DNA of 64,000 nt from Branchiostoma floridae. Taxonomy: Eukaryota > Chordata > Leptocardii > Amphioxiformes > Branchiostomatidae. This document shows positions 35,201 through 47,300 of this stretch, piece after piece. Under the pieces are notes generated by a model. The model saw only the letters and a list, made by a program, of their open reading frames with translations, did not search any database and had not been told where the DNA came from. The DNA is taken from NCBI RefSeq assembly GCF_000003815.2, contig NC_049982.1, positions 10,728,175 to 10,792,174 of the forward strand, written 5' to 3'. A program made the position numbers and the translations under genes. Numbering within the stretch: the first letter of the stretch is position 1; each line of letters starts with the position of its first letter.

Positions 35201-37572
35201 CATTCTCAGAGGGGGGCTCAGGCTGGGCATGCATGTTGTCCCAGTACGGGCAGTTCACGACTTCCTGGAGCAATTCCCGCAAGTCTTTATCTGCGGCGTA
35301 GGGTCAAGGGTCGTACTGGGTCATCATATCTTCTTATGTCATAAATAACCGAGGCAACAGTCCTAGTGTTCCTCATCGGACAATTAACATTAAATCAACA
35401 CTAAAACATATCCCTAGTTTGTTTGCTTGTGCCTTTAGTCACGGCAAGATACAGAATTTCAAAAGGTTCAGTTTAAGCTTGATTTGAATCAAGTACTGTT
35501 GAAAACATATGTTGAACAACACAATCCAGTCTGATTGGTGTTAGCAGGACAAGGATACATGTGGTGCCTGCTATCTCCTTCTCACGAGCATCCAGAAGAC
35601 ACAAGACATGCTCGCTGGCGTCTGCCTGCTGGCTGCTGAAACTGGTGCCTTCCTCCGTCTCAGGGTTAATGACCTTGTACAGCTCGTCCAGTTGTGTCAG
35701 CTGGGCTTCTGTCAGGGGCTGGGTGGGGGAGCCAGAACATCAGTACAGTCTTTAACAGTTACAATGCACATAAGCAGGAATACAGATACATTTGATTATA
35801 CAACATGATGTAGAAATCTTCCTTTGAAATGGTGTGATTTAATTGTAAACATGACAGACAGATGTTCCTTCAGTCTCTGTGTTGTTGGCATAGATTTTGA
35901 CGAATAAGAATTTGCAATTTTAAATAAAGCTATTAGCATTATCGAAAATGAAGACAGGTATATATATAATCCTGTTATAAATGGTTATCTTAATGGAATC
36001 AGCACAGATGTTCCTTCAGTCTGCATGTTGTTGGCATATATTTTTGGCGAAAAAGAATTTGCAATCAAAGCTATTAGCAGTATCCAGTGTTCTCACCAGG
36101 CCTTTTCAGCATAGCGGGCCGATACGCTGTGGGCTGGAAAAATGACGCTGTAAAAAGCCCGCTACGCTGCTTTTTCATCCAGCGTAGCGGCAAAAAATGG
36201 GGAATAAAAGAAAAATATCGTAGTAAAAATACATAGGCACGCGCCAAGCACGCGCCTTCGCTGTTTCAGGAAGTTATCAGCTCGAAGTGAGGTGTTTTAC
36301 AGCACCGACCCGCCGTACCGCTGTTTCGCAGCCCCTCCCACCCTTGCGTTCCCGCGCGCGGAAATGTAAACACAGACGCGAGAGGGCCTTGCCCGCACGT
36401 GATTAGCGGGGCGGGATCTCTCCCCGGAACAGCCGGAACAGCGGCGTTGATAAACAGAGGCTGTTACTAGCAGTTGCGTCTTTCTTTTTCAGTACGGAAA
36501 ATAGAATCAATTATTTCTGACACATTTCTAGAGCAAGAACGGGTCGCGTTCCAAAGTTTCCTGTTCTAAATTTTGCGTGTGCCGCCCTGCGTTCGTGCCA
36601 AAAAAATAAAATAAAATGAGTAGCGCGTGTGCTGCGAGTGATCAGTGGGGTGGGATACCTCCCCGGAACAGCCAGTTCCCGGGGAATGCCCTTATTTGGG
36701 GAGCTGGGTTGACCAACATAGGCTGTTACTGATAGTTGCGTAATTTTTATTTCAGCGCTGGAAATAGAATCAATTCTTTCCGACATAATTCTGGAGCAAG
36801 AGCGGGTCGCTTTCCCAAAATCCCTGTTCTAAATTTGAAGCTCTTTGTATCGGCATTCGTAAGATACAAACCATCGTAAGTTTGTATGTAAAACCCGGGC
36901 GTTTAATAGTTTCGCCGACAAGCCTCCCCTTGTGGCCCCGCCCACAAACCGCCAGGGCAGTATCGGCACCTTTCCGATTTGATCAAAGGGCCGCCGGCTA
37001 TCAATCAAACGCGGCTGTTGTTTACAGTTTCAGTCATGTGCCGTGTGCAAGTTTACAGCGAACTTCAACGTAATATTACATTCCTTGGACTTTCTTTCCC
37101 ACAGCGGTGCTTCTACAAAATATTTATTAGACTGTAACACGGAGTCCCACATGTTTTAAAGAATGGAATCTGACGCGGAACAGCGGTTTTTACCGGGTAT
37201 TTTCTTGAAACATGTCCGTGGGAATATCGTCTAAACTCTAACGGCGAGGCGGCGACGCAGGGAGACCTCCAACAAAAGTCGCACGGCTGCTAACAGCGAT
37301 ACTAGCGCTATAAACAAGCGCTTCAACTTCGGATGGCAACAAGGACAATATTTTTAAGTACTGTTGAGCTGAGTAAAGTTTGTTGTTTATGACCGTATCA
37401 GTTTTTAGTTGTCTGTGAATCTTTGACCCGAAATATTGTTACGTCAAACTGCTGACGAGAAGTTAAGTGACTGCTGCGATTATCGTAGATATGGCCCTAA
37501 AAAAATGATGAAATAAGCCTTCTCAATAGCCTAAAATGCAAGAGCTTCCGGGGGGCTTCGCCACCCTGGGTC

Positions 37573-37603
<31 letters not shown>

Positions 37604-40600
37604 CGGGGGCCTTCGGCGGCCCCCGGACCCCTGCCCGACGCTGTGAAAAATTCCTGGTGAGAACACTGGTATCATTATGTAATCCGATTATAAATGGTGA
37701 TTTTATTGGAATCACCACAGAAGTTTCTTTAATCTGCACGTTGTTGGCATAGATTTTGAAATTAAAAAATTCGCAATTGATAGTAATCGAAAATTAAGAC
37801 GAGTAATTTTAACCCCGCTATCAGATCCCGATATCCCCCCAACCCCTGTGTACCCACCACGGCGCCAGGCTTCCCCTGTTTGAAGTCGTCGCGCACAGCG
37901 TCGGTCCCTAGCAGATCCAGCACGTGCTGAATCTCCAGTAGGTCCTGCACTCTCTTGAGCTCCACCTCCCGCTGAGCCAGCAGCTGGCGCTTCTCCGCCT
38001 TCTTCACCAACTTCTGGGTCTGCCGTTCCACACAGAGATCAACCGTTTTTACGTGCATTTTGCGAGCTATATGCCTACCTTTACATTAAATGTGGACATT
38101 ACAACCTTTGCAACACCAGGCAAAAATTGAGTAGGCAAAAGCCTGAATTTTTTTCATTTCCATTTGATGAAAAAAAAAACTTAAGATACTTCCCCCATCA
38201 TTTGCGTACAAATTTCTGTCATTGATCAATTTCCTGGTGAGTGTTTGGGCATAGGTTTTTCAAATTTGGCAATTTTTTAATACCAATTTTCTTCAGTCAA
38301 GGTTGACGGAATGAGCTTAACATTTTTTCATCATACCCAGCAAAATTCTGTCAAAAGGCAGGTGCTGGAAATTGCAATAACGTAGGATATTGCATGTAAA
38401 GTAACTGAACCTTACCCAAGACTTATCACTGCTAGAACAGTACAAGCAGCCTAATATATATTTCCTGGAGAGGTATGCTGAACTCACCTCAGCGTTGATT
38501 GTCAGGAACTGCTTCATGAAGTCATTAGTCAGCTCCAGACACTGCACAACCTCATCATACTTCGCGGCGGCTTCCTGTAACCAGGAACAAAAAATCCTCA
38601 GAACTCAATAATGGCTGCATGCCATCAACATTTCTAATCTGTCCTGTCCTTTTATATAAGAGTGGCACCGTAACCTCTGGGATCCAGGGAAGTGTCAGGT
38701 GCAATTTTTCTTGTATTTAGTTTCTCCTCCTGCGCACATGTTTGTCATGGGTTGGCACCGAGGCCTTTACACAGCCAGCACTACCAGACAAAAAGAACCA
38801 CACAGTTCTTGGCACCAGCTATCATGGGAAAAGTCTACATACCAGATCCATGGGTACCGATCCATGGACAAGGACTTAGACAGGACAAGGACAGATAACA
38901 TCACAGCCATTTCACAAGCATGGTATGGGAATTGGGAACTTGCTTTCCTCATTGTGTGTACACACAACTTAGCTTCAATTCTATTACCAAAACATTTTGG
39001 GACATTTATCTACACAAAAACCTAAAGACAGTCATGATGCAAAAAAGGAGTTTATGACTAGTATGGATACCATGGACAATACACACTTTTACTGACCATA
39101 TTGTTTCGTGTTTTGTCTTGTGGGTTTCCTATGCATGAATAAAATAACACCCTAAAGTTTGTAGATATGTTTTGGTGACATGGGCACAACGACTTTGAAC
39201 AAGTCACTTCCTAACATGGTGACATCATCGATTCATCCTGTACTGCTAGTACTAGATGAAAATATTTTCAATCAAAGTGAAATCTTCAAATTTAAATCCT
39301 TAACCATGAGTAAGAGTTAAACATAAGTGGTATTTGTGTTACCAAAGGGTTGATAATGCACTTAAATACCAGGATTTTAAAAACATTTCAACTTGTTATA
39401 AGAAAAATGAGGATCCTACCAGCTGGTCTTTGTTCAGCTCTTCTCCTTTCTTGGATAGTTCTCGATATCCATCCAGTTTTTGCTGTGGGAAGAACAAGAA
39501 ACATGTGTTGTTGTATTTTAGACATACACCTAAAAGATTACATTGGCACGGTTTCAGTACAGAATACAGTACAAAGAATGTGTCCAAATAATGGAAATAG
39601 ACATTGTTATGAGAATCAGTCCATTGACTAAACATGTGATACTAATTTATTCAATCAATTGTGTCACTATCCAATTAAACAAGTCAAGTCCTTAGCTTCT
39701 GGATGACAGTTGTGTGCAATGTATTTACAACTGCAAAACAATGGCTATACACAATGCAAGTAAGCCAGTCCTTGTAGACTCTTACAATTCAGATAGTTAA
39801 TTATAATGTCCAGCATTAAAATTGGTCTCGTCATGAAACAATAGTACGTAACTGAGGTTTCAGTTCAATGTACATTTGTATCTTCCACTGCTTCAGGATT
39901 ACATGTACTTGTATGTGTTGCTGAGAGGAATAATCAGGACAGAAAACCCTGACCCACAAATTCAACTATGTGTACATTGTTTGTGTGTATGTTTATATAG
40001 CACATGGTACTCTTGGCAATGGCCTTGATAAAATGTATTTGGGGAGTTGCTTTCACAAGCCAAGGACGTGAAAGGTCATCTGTGAAAGGGATTTTGTAGT
40101 TTGCTCTAAACCGTGGTTGTCACAACATTTCTCCCAAGTCTATCACACAAACTTCCTTCAGTCAGAGTCAGTCATTAATACTACTCTACTCTATAAACGA
40201 GACAAGAACATTAAAAAATCAGTCTTCTGTAAATATCAGTCTTCTGTAAAAGGGGTTTGTAAAATTGGAACTGGTTGAAAGCTGATTATCATTCAAAATG
40301 ACATCAACAGACCTTACACTTAGGCATATCAGATATATGGACTGTTTGGCGGATATCAATCTGGGTGTATTGACAGCATAGACAAGGAGCTTTAAAAAGC
40401 TTTCTGGTGTAAAAATGTATTGATAATTTTATTATCCACGTGCAAAAAAAAAAATAAGAGACTTTGACATTATCTTCATGATCTAAAATATTTGTCAAAA
40501 AGTTATAAAACTGTAGGTTTAGTAGTTTCACATACAGGACCTAAAATGAAATACAAAACTCCACACACGTTATCATGAATGACGAAACTGAAACAAGGAA

Positions 40601-41222
40601 CTCATGTTGCCCCCCTCCCCCTCACCGCATAAATTTCCACCAGCTACGCAATAAAATAACGGCTATGACTTCAGCGTGTAAGAATGAACATATCATCGCA
40701 GGAATACCAAAATCGGTACCAAAATACTGTCTGCTAATTCCTCTCAATTGAAAGCATCGTGGTTTATGTGTTTCTTCACAAGAAAACTGTTGTGCGGCTC
40801 GTTTTGTCCTTCTGTCTGCCCAACACGTTCGGGACGCCATCTTTTAAATTTTCAGGATGACTTCCCGTACAACAGCCTTCCTTTCTTTTCCGCTATCTAC
40901 GGTCAAAATCAAAAAGCGATAAACGTCTTCTCAATCCCCAAAGTCTCCTGGTTCAGCCTTACATGAACAGATGTCCAAAACTGACGGATTTGTACGACTG
41001 AGGACGCCGGAGTGGGGCCAAGAACAAAGCCAACATGTCCCGGCCGGGTCGCCATGCTTCTCTCACCACCAGCGATGTCATAGTCTGTTTCTGCGGCCAA
41101 TTTCTTACCTTTCGCTTCTCCAAATTGCGAACTTTCTTCTCCACAATGTTCAGGACTTGCTGGAGAGCATTTTGATGCTCCTGTGGCGAGCCTGGTCGGG
41201 GTTTAGACGAGGCAGAGGGCAT
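29225..41222 (-). CDS. CAPRIN1: Caprin (cytoplasmic activation/proliferation-associated protein), complete
   Basis: Fourteen exons: 41222-41109, 39482-39420, 38574-38488, 38019-37858, 35718-35559, 35290-35168, 34929-34829, 33643-33442, 33101-33003, 32564-31644, 31049-30882, 30192-30086, 29696-29639 and 29343-29225. Frame is kept and the product is 827 residues (human CAPRIN1 709). The N-terminal helical dimerisation region includes VLNIVEKKVRNLEKRK, EIQHVLDLLGTDAVRDDFKQ and TQLDELYKVINPET. An acidic Glu-rich segment and VQGSFNFMQESLID follow, then a long Gln/Ser/Tyr-rich segment with the conserved TNVNAAPFQS (residues 626-635). The C-terminal RGG region (GRGGRGSRGN, RGGRGGIGPRGAPRGG, SPRGGRGGF) ends at TAG. 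Caprin binds G3BP and mRNAs in cytoplasmic granules and translation control. One donor (T|GTATCC at 35558) is weak, but phase and homology (TT-Y-KDL) support it. Unlike human, residues 408-485 are SYGQ-rich. Confidence 0.95.
31217..31510. mobile_element. Fold-back transposon with about 80 bp arms and 9 bp target duplication
   Basis: Direct repeats TGTAGATCT at 31217-31225 and 31502-31510 flank an element of 276 bp whose ends are CATCCTCCTA and TAGGAGGATG. The arms stay complementary for about 80 bases (GCAGGGACA, AGCAAAACCGCC, GTCTGGATGTACCCTGCT, CTTAGTTCCTG) with small indels. Long arms plus a 9 bp duplication are the hallmark of Mutator-type non-autonomous elements. The unpaired centre carries GCCAATCAG (about 31336) and TATATAAG (31381-31388), which looks like a small pol II promoter. 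It lies in the caprin intron between exons 10 and 11. Confidence 0.85.
35850..37800. repeat. Three tandem about 150 bp intronic repeats, the second split by a transposon
   Basis: Unit 1 (about 35850-36003), unit 2 (about 36004-36084, continuing at 37674-37720) and unit 3 (about 37721-37800) share CAGATGTTCCTTCAGTCT, GTTGTTGGCATAGATTTT, AGAATTTGCAAT and TATAAATGGT-AT--T--TGGAAT in the same order. The break in unit 2 is exactly the transposon at 36,085. It lies in the caprin intron between exons 4 and 5. Confidence 0.75.
36080..37673. mobile_element. 1.58 kb non-autonomous DNA transposon with 5 bp target duplication
   Basis: The ends CAGTGTTCTCACCAGG (36085) and CCTGGTGAGAACACTG (37668) are a perfect 16 bp inverted repeat, flanked by GTATC on both sides (36080-36084, 37669-37673). 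The interior is GC-rich with CpG, unlike the host intron. It contains a roughly 270 bp imperfect internal direct repeat: blocks near 36,400-36,575 and 36,640-36,835 share GGAACAGCC, AGGCTGTTACT, ATAGAATCAATT and CCTGTTCTAAATTT. The right part is extremely GC-rich (CCCCGCCGGGGGCCTTCGGC). No transposase frame is visible. The CAG-start and 5 bp duplication suggest a hAT-related group, but the superfamily is unproven. Confidence 0.85.
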
Positions 41223-41999
41223 GATTTCTTCCCACCTTCTTCAGACACCAAGTTTGCAGCAGCTACAGTACCAAAATTCTGACCCAACATTCACGTGTGC
41301 AGGAAGCGCCTACCCCGTTCCGCGATGGTCGCGCCGGGACAGGGAGGCGGCTGTGTTAGGGGTTTCCATGCCTGCTTGTCACATCTGAAATACAGTAGAT
41401 CCAAGGAGATATAGATAACTGTTATATAAAACCAAGGACGAATCGATGACACCAAGGCAAGCAAGTTTAAACCTCTTATTAGTCATTTTCTTTAAATCCA
41501 CTTCATCGCACTAAAGTGTAATGGATATTGTTTTCTCCCTTGACCAGAACAGGGCCTATCGAGAATTTATGTTATAACATTATGTGTAGAAGATAAGGGA
41601 TGACAAAACTATCAATCATCCTGTTTGAATTAAAATTGTTGATAGTTTTGGCATTAAATTTGGAATCCCCCATCTTATTCACTTCAAAAGGCTAGCATTT
41701 TGTCAAATGAGGGTCTGCATGGGGGATCTCGACAACAATTTACGCTGAATTCAGAAGAACCCCCTATGTGTTACGCTAAATGAAGGAAGGCAATTACGCT
41801 AAATTTGGTCGCCTCACTACAAATTACATAGATAAGATGGTTTTCCCTACGAGTTATGGGAAATAAGAATAGGCTGCCTACGCCTTACGGAAAAGAGCAT
41901 GCAGACCCTCTTAAATCAAAACCCCTGCCATTTTATGGTCTTCTATGATTTTAAAAGGACCAAGCATGTTCTCATATAAAGATTGATTGACTGATTGAT

Positions 42000-42191
42000 G
42001 TTTTGTATAATCTCCAAGCAGATGCTACGGTAGCATTAGATAGTATCAAAAGCTGGCAGAGGAGTGAAGCTGGCTTAGGAGTGTGTTTTGCCACAAATGG
42101 TCACAAATGTACACCTCTTGGCTGACTATCTCCTGGCCAGTTTGGTACTATCTTATGCCATTGTAGGATCTGCTTGGAGATTAGTTTTGTA
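42000..42191. mobile_element. hAT-like miniature element, full-length copy (176 bp)
   Basis: The 8 bp duplication GTTTTGTA (42000-42007 and 42184-42191) flanks an element 42008-42183. Its ends are TAATCTCCAAGCAGATGCTA and the complementary AGGATCTGCTTGGAGATTA, with complementarity continuing through TAGATAGTATCAAA / TTTGGTACTATCTTA. It is non-coding and is the same family as the 90 bp copy at 27,049. Confidence 0.85.
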
Positions 42192-42287
42192 ATCTTAAAC
42201 CTAATACTAAGGAGTTTCAATGCCAGTTTAGCTTTGTACAATACCCCCATGTTTATGCCATATATAATTGCAATATTTAATAGCACT

Positions 42288-42332
42288 GGTATTGGCAAGG
42301 AGCTTTTATCATAAAAGCTCCTTGATATTGGT
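42288..42332. mobile_element. Short palindromic insert, copy 4 (27 bp) with flanking direct repeats
   Basis: The insert AAGGAGCTTTTAT-C-ATAAAAGCTCCTT (42297-42323) is a perfect palindrome apart from the central base. The flanks GGTATTGGC (42288-42296) and GATATTGGT (42324-42332) match at 7 of 9. It is the smallest member of the family. Confidence 0.6.
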
Positions 42333-44179
42333 GTTTTTTTTTTTTTTTAATAAAAAATTAAACGACCGCGAGACCCACCAAAGAGCTTTTCGACCGTAAT
42401 GCGCCACGGGAACACAGCCTATCTATGGTACATGGTAAGTGACTCGCCCATGACGTCATGGTGGCCATGAGGGGTATCCCAGAGACACCTGGTGTATCGG
42501 ACACTCCTGGTTGGGCAATTCGGGGTAGGATCCTGACTTCAGAATCTCTTTGTCAAAAATAAACGAACGACCTGCAAGTTACCCCCACAGTTTTATTCCA
42601 TAAGCGTCTGGACGTGAAAAACAGATGCGTGACGTCATTCGTTTGGCGCGAAACAAGGCGACAGTGTGGGGGACGTATCCAGGGCCAAGTCATGCTTGTA
42701 CAGTACATGGTACTTTGCAAACAATGAGTCATCGGGACACGAAAACAGGGTCAGCTGTTTCAGATGACGGACAGGGTTCCGGGACACGTCCGGCAGTACC
42801 AAAGCTTTAGTAAACATTATATTATGAACTTTGTGACAAAGATAATCTATATAAGACATACGACAATCCTTTTTGAAGTTTACCTCACAAGTGAGAGTCG
42901 GAAGCGGCGGGTATGCTTGAGCCGCAAACTTTCAATTTACAAAACGGGAAAAAGTGAAAGTTGGAAAGAAGGTCTGTACATGTTTGTTCATGATTACAAT
43001 ACAACGACCTGAGGTGACAGCCAAGAAAATCAAAACAAAACGAACACCAGTAATAAAGACTGCAGACACTTGAAACCGACTACCGAATAAAACAAGTTGT
43101 ATTGATACGATGTCGAAACGTTCAACGATTTGAAGAAATGCAAAATAAAACGGCTTAAAGTAGCTATCTATTCTTGCAACAGATTAACCTTGGTGAAGGT
43201 AACTTTCCGTCTTGCACGTTGATCACTCAGCTCTAGTGTAACGTTACCTCCGTTTTTAGTCTTAGTTGCGCGCCTACATTTGACTGGATGACATTGATGT
43301 AAGCACGGATTTTAGACAGTGAGGGACTTCAAAAATTCCACAGGTGAGCTGATTTATTCGATCCAGTGGATGCAATATCATATAGTTTTATCCAGAGTTT
43401 TATCCAGCTCTGTTAAATTTGCTGCCTCATGCGACTCAGCGGCAACCTCTGCTTGGGGTGTAAAAGTATTGGATCTTGCGCGGTACACTGCAGTTTGAAC
43501 AAAGACTGTGACAACTTATGATGCAAGCGAATGATTGATTGTGACAAGACTAACGTTAACGTTACATGCAGTTCACAAATGAGACCTAGATAGCGCTTTT
43601 CCCCCGTGTTGGTTTGTCTCCACTCCTGCAGTAATATTGATGACCGCAAGGGCGGGAACTTTCATCTGACTCGTCAGTGTCATGTACTTCAGAGTAAATC
43701 CAAGTCGAAGTTCGTGAAAGTGACCCATTTTCTTCACGTGTACAAAGTCTGCTCAGTTTTAGAGCCAGCTGCTAGTCGAATGCTGACGTAATGCACCGCT
43801 TTGTAGTAGAATCACGTGATCCATGTGGTCATTTCCCAGAAAGCTCAATAATGTTTTGAAGCTCCATGCATGACTGCTCTGTTGATTTCGGCAGTCTGGA
43901 TATTTGGCTGTTGGTTTTAAGTAGATACAGACAAATAATAATGATAATGGAATATACTCAAATATTTGATCATGTTGCGTATTAAATAAGTTTGGAGGGA
44001 CTTTGCGCCCAAGACACTTGCAAGTGACGTAATGCTATATATTGTGTGATCACATGGGGAACACAAATGGCGTTTTAACCGATGTAATGTTCCCGACATC
44101 TTGGCAGAAATACTTTTGCAGTGTCCAACTGGTTTGTCCTTGGTGTCAGATCTCCTTCCTTGACTGCTGTAGCAGCTCC

Positions 44180-44360
44180 CAGCGGGAGCGCACAGTTCCG
44201 ACTCGCTCGGCAATTCCCGGCTACTTCCGGAGACGTCGGGTGAGGCATTCGGCTGTTTCCGGTAAGCTTCGGAAAGAATGATCATAATGGCGCTTGTTGT
44301 GCGGAGTTGTCGGACCTTTGGATAGTTTGTACTGGGATTGTTAGCAGCTGAAGGACCGAA
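44180..44360 (+). promoter_or_regulatory. CECR2 proximal promoter / 5' UTR
   Basis: Upstream of the ATG at 44361 the sequence is GC-richer and carries two ETS-type cores (ACTTCCGG near 44223, TTTCCGG near 44257), a CRE-like GACGTC between them, and AATGGCG at about 44287. There is no TATA box. The start site position is not determined. Confidence 0.4.
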
Positions 44361-47300
44361 ATGGCAGGCAGTAAGGACAAGAATAAGAAGAAGGAGCCTT
44401 CACAGTTGGAAAAGATACGTTCGTGGTGGGAAGTGCCTGCAATCGCCCATTTCTGCTCCCTTTTCCGAGCGGCCTTCAACCTTTCGGACTTCGAGATCGA
44501 AGTGAGTGTCCGCTCTGTTTTCCCTACTCACACTAGAATTACTCCAGTTTCGCAACAAGTGTAGTGGCTCATAATTCAATCCTGTGCACTTGAACTTTTC
44601 TTACGGCAAAAACACGTGGAATCTTTGCCATGTGGTACAGGGATCTTTATCAGAAGACTGTAGTTTCCATGTCCTTTCTTTGCTTCATGCCGCAATTTGC
44701 TGTGGTCGGTGTGTCGTGACACAAAACATGCAGTTGAAAATTTTTGTTCAAATTTCTGCTCCAAATCGCCTGCATTAGCATAACATTTGCATCGTGTTTG
44801 TGATCTTACCATTGACCCCCGACCTGGGTCACTTAAGTGTGGATACAAAACATGGAAAACAAGTTTGAGGAATGTCAGAAAAACGAAGAAAAGTTGTGTG
44901 GGGAAAGGGGCGAAGCGAGCTACGGGACGGGTGAGCGCTAGCCTCGCCTCCTTTTGTGCCTGTTCCGGTTAGTTCTCTCACGAGAGCCCCGGTTTGCCCC
45001 CTCCTAACTCCTCCGAGCAGTATATTAATATCTCATTTCCATAATTTGATTAATATGTAGGAACTTGAAGGTCATGTGGAGGGGTTTCTGGGCGTGCCTA
45101 GGGTGCGGAAAGACCGTGAAGACGGCCCGGACTTCGGCGGCGCCGAACCCCGCAGAAACATGGGGGGACAAAATGTCGTTCGACTCTTGAGCCGACCCAA
45201 CAACAACCACCCCCATTCCATCCCGTGTTTCTGTCTCCATAACACTCTTTTCCTCCCGCGTTTCTGTCAGAATTTCCCCATAAAGACCTGATAGAGTTTT
45301 CTGTAATATTTTTGCGCCAGAACCAGGTTGTTCTTGGCCGTTATCAGTGTACAAACGTCGGTGTGTTAGACTTTGGAACTTGGCTTGGGACAAAACAAAA
45401 GCTGGAGCTGCTGTGCAGCCAGGAAGTGGCCCTGTAGTGTTGTTCACGTGCTTGTTCTCACACACTTACCTATGTTTTAGCTTCCCCTTTCCTGAAGCAT
45501 ACATTCCCACTGCCCACCTACCCTAAGTTTGTTTTTCTTGAGTGTATTTTCCACAATTGTCAATGAGTTTTTGTTACAAATTGATCCAGTTTTGTAAATA
45601 GACAATAGTAGTAATTATAATATTCTGGTGTACATGTGTATACTATGAGGATGTAAAAGCCTCAGTATTTGCAGGCATATATATAGTAGGTTGTCACCCC
45701 TCATGCAACGTAGCGTAGTAGTGCTATCATGGCCTTCGTCATTTCCTTGCATTCGTGTTGACTTTAGGATCAGCACGTCATGGCACAATGGCAATGTCAG
45801 GTGCCAAATGTTGAAATATTAAGATATCAGTTGATTATTTCTGGATTTATGCACAGTTTTGCTGCTGGTGTTTTGTGGCTGCTGGCATTCCGTGCCTGTT
45901 GTAGTATGTGCCAAGAGACGCAAGATTTAGGACAGTTAGTAAAATCTGAGTGTGAAATGTTTTGAATTTATATCAGGAGAGATTCTGGACAGAGACTTGC
46001 CTCAGGGAAAATGTTTAAGAATTGTCACATATTTTGCACCATTCAAAATATGGCCCCCTGTACCATAACCAATGGGTGTATTTTTAACATGTTTTTGTGT
46101 ATTATCCAATTAGTTCCAGATCAAGAAATATCAGTATAGTAAGCTGATAAACTGTTTGTGATCAGCACATCTCTTTCTTAGACTGTCACTGTTAGATCTT
46201 TTAAAATAAAATTTGTTATTAAAATGGGTTGTACATGAGTGCAATGTAGTAACATTGATTTGAATTCTTGGCCTCTGCTTTTAATATAATGTGAATATTG
46301 TGTGTATGTCACAGATAGCACACAGTAAAATTGCAGTTTTTCTTTTGTTGTGTACATTAACATAATGTATTTATCTGTCACTTGGGTGTTTGTGGATGTA
46401 ATTTCCCACATAGGTGCCATTTGCTTACACCTGTTCTACATGATTTATGGCAGGCTTCCAGTTTTTTGTTTGGAACAATATCATTTCCCATTCACTGATG
46501 ATCTAATGTTATTACTAGTAGCATGACATATTTTGAAGCACAATGAATGTATGTACACTATGGTAAGTTTGACAGTGGGCCAAGAAAACTCTCATCATTT
46601 ATATTTTTAGCAAAGTACTCTTTTGCCCCACAAAGAGTGTGATTCTGTATGTGGAACAGTTAAAGCATATAGCAAGTGGTTGTTATGACTACTTGGGAAA
46701 AAAGTTCCAAATCCAGTGCATGAGGCTATATAAAGCCATTAAAGGGAGATATATCATTGGTTGGGATTATCTTTCCCTGTTGTTGCAGGTCTGGACAGAT
46801 ATAACCCTTGGCCTTTGACCTCTAGAAATATCAACTACCTCTGTCAGTCTGTGTGTAAAAAAAAAAATGTGCTATATGTGATTGACAGTCGCTCACTTGT
46901 TTTCAACTCGTAAAGGATACATGGTTCCCATGTGTTTATTGGCAATGTTCACAGCTTCTTGATCTTTATATGGTCTTTAGTTTGATAAACAATGCTTACA
47001 CCCTTAACCAGTTAGACCAGTCAAGATGATGATTTATGATCATATGTAGCTGCTAGCTGGATACTGCAACTTGCCTATTCTGAATTGAGCTGTATTAGTG
47101 GTGCAAGCTTGCTCATTTTTGCAGTTTTCCATCTACAGTCCTTGCAATATTTACATGTAGGTCTTCAACTTTACCGACCTCTTCAATATAATGATGTAAA
47201 TCAGCCACTCTCAGTCCAACTCTGAAAAAGTTATAGTGGAATTATGATTATGTCAAATTAGTAGACAGACAACCATTCAAGTTGTAATATTTGATTTTGA

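Larger units (their letters stand above)
41223..44360. other. Intergenic region between divergent caprin and CECR2 genes
   Basis: A 3.1 kb head-to-head interval. The caprin-proximal 150 bases are GC-rich (CCCCGTTCCGCGATGGTCGC) and probably hold its promoter. The middle has a hAT-like miniature element and a palindromic insert, listed separately. No protein-coding gene was recognised; open frames of 60-80 codons (for example 42,625-42,810 and 42,764-43,012) lack any family resemblance. Confidence 0.5.

Noticed and set aside
40622-40840. Minus-strand frame beginning MASRTCWADRR in caprin intron 1
   Set aside because: A good-looking ATG but no homology and no donor that would join caprin exon 2 in phase.
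45025-45465. 146-codon minus-strand open frame in CECR2 intron 1
   Set aside because: Overlaps the GC-rich block in antisense; no family resemblance. The plus-strand in-phase frame is the better candidate.
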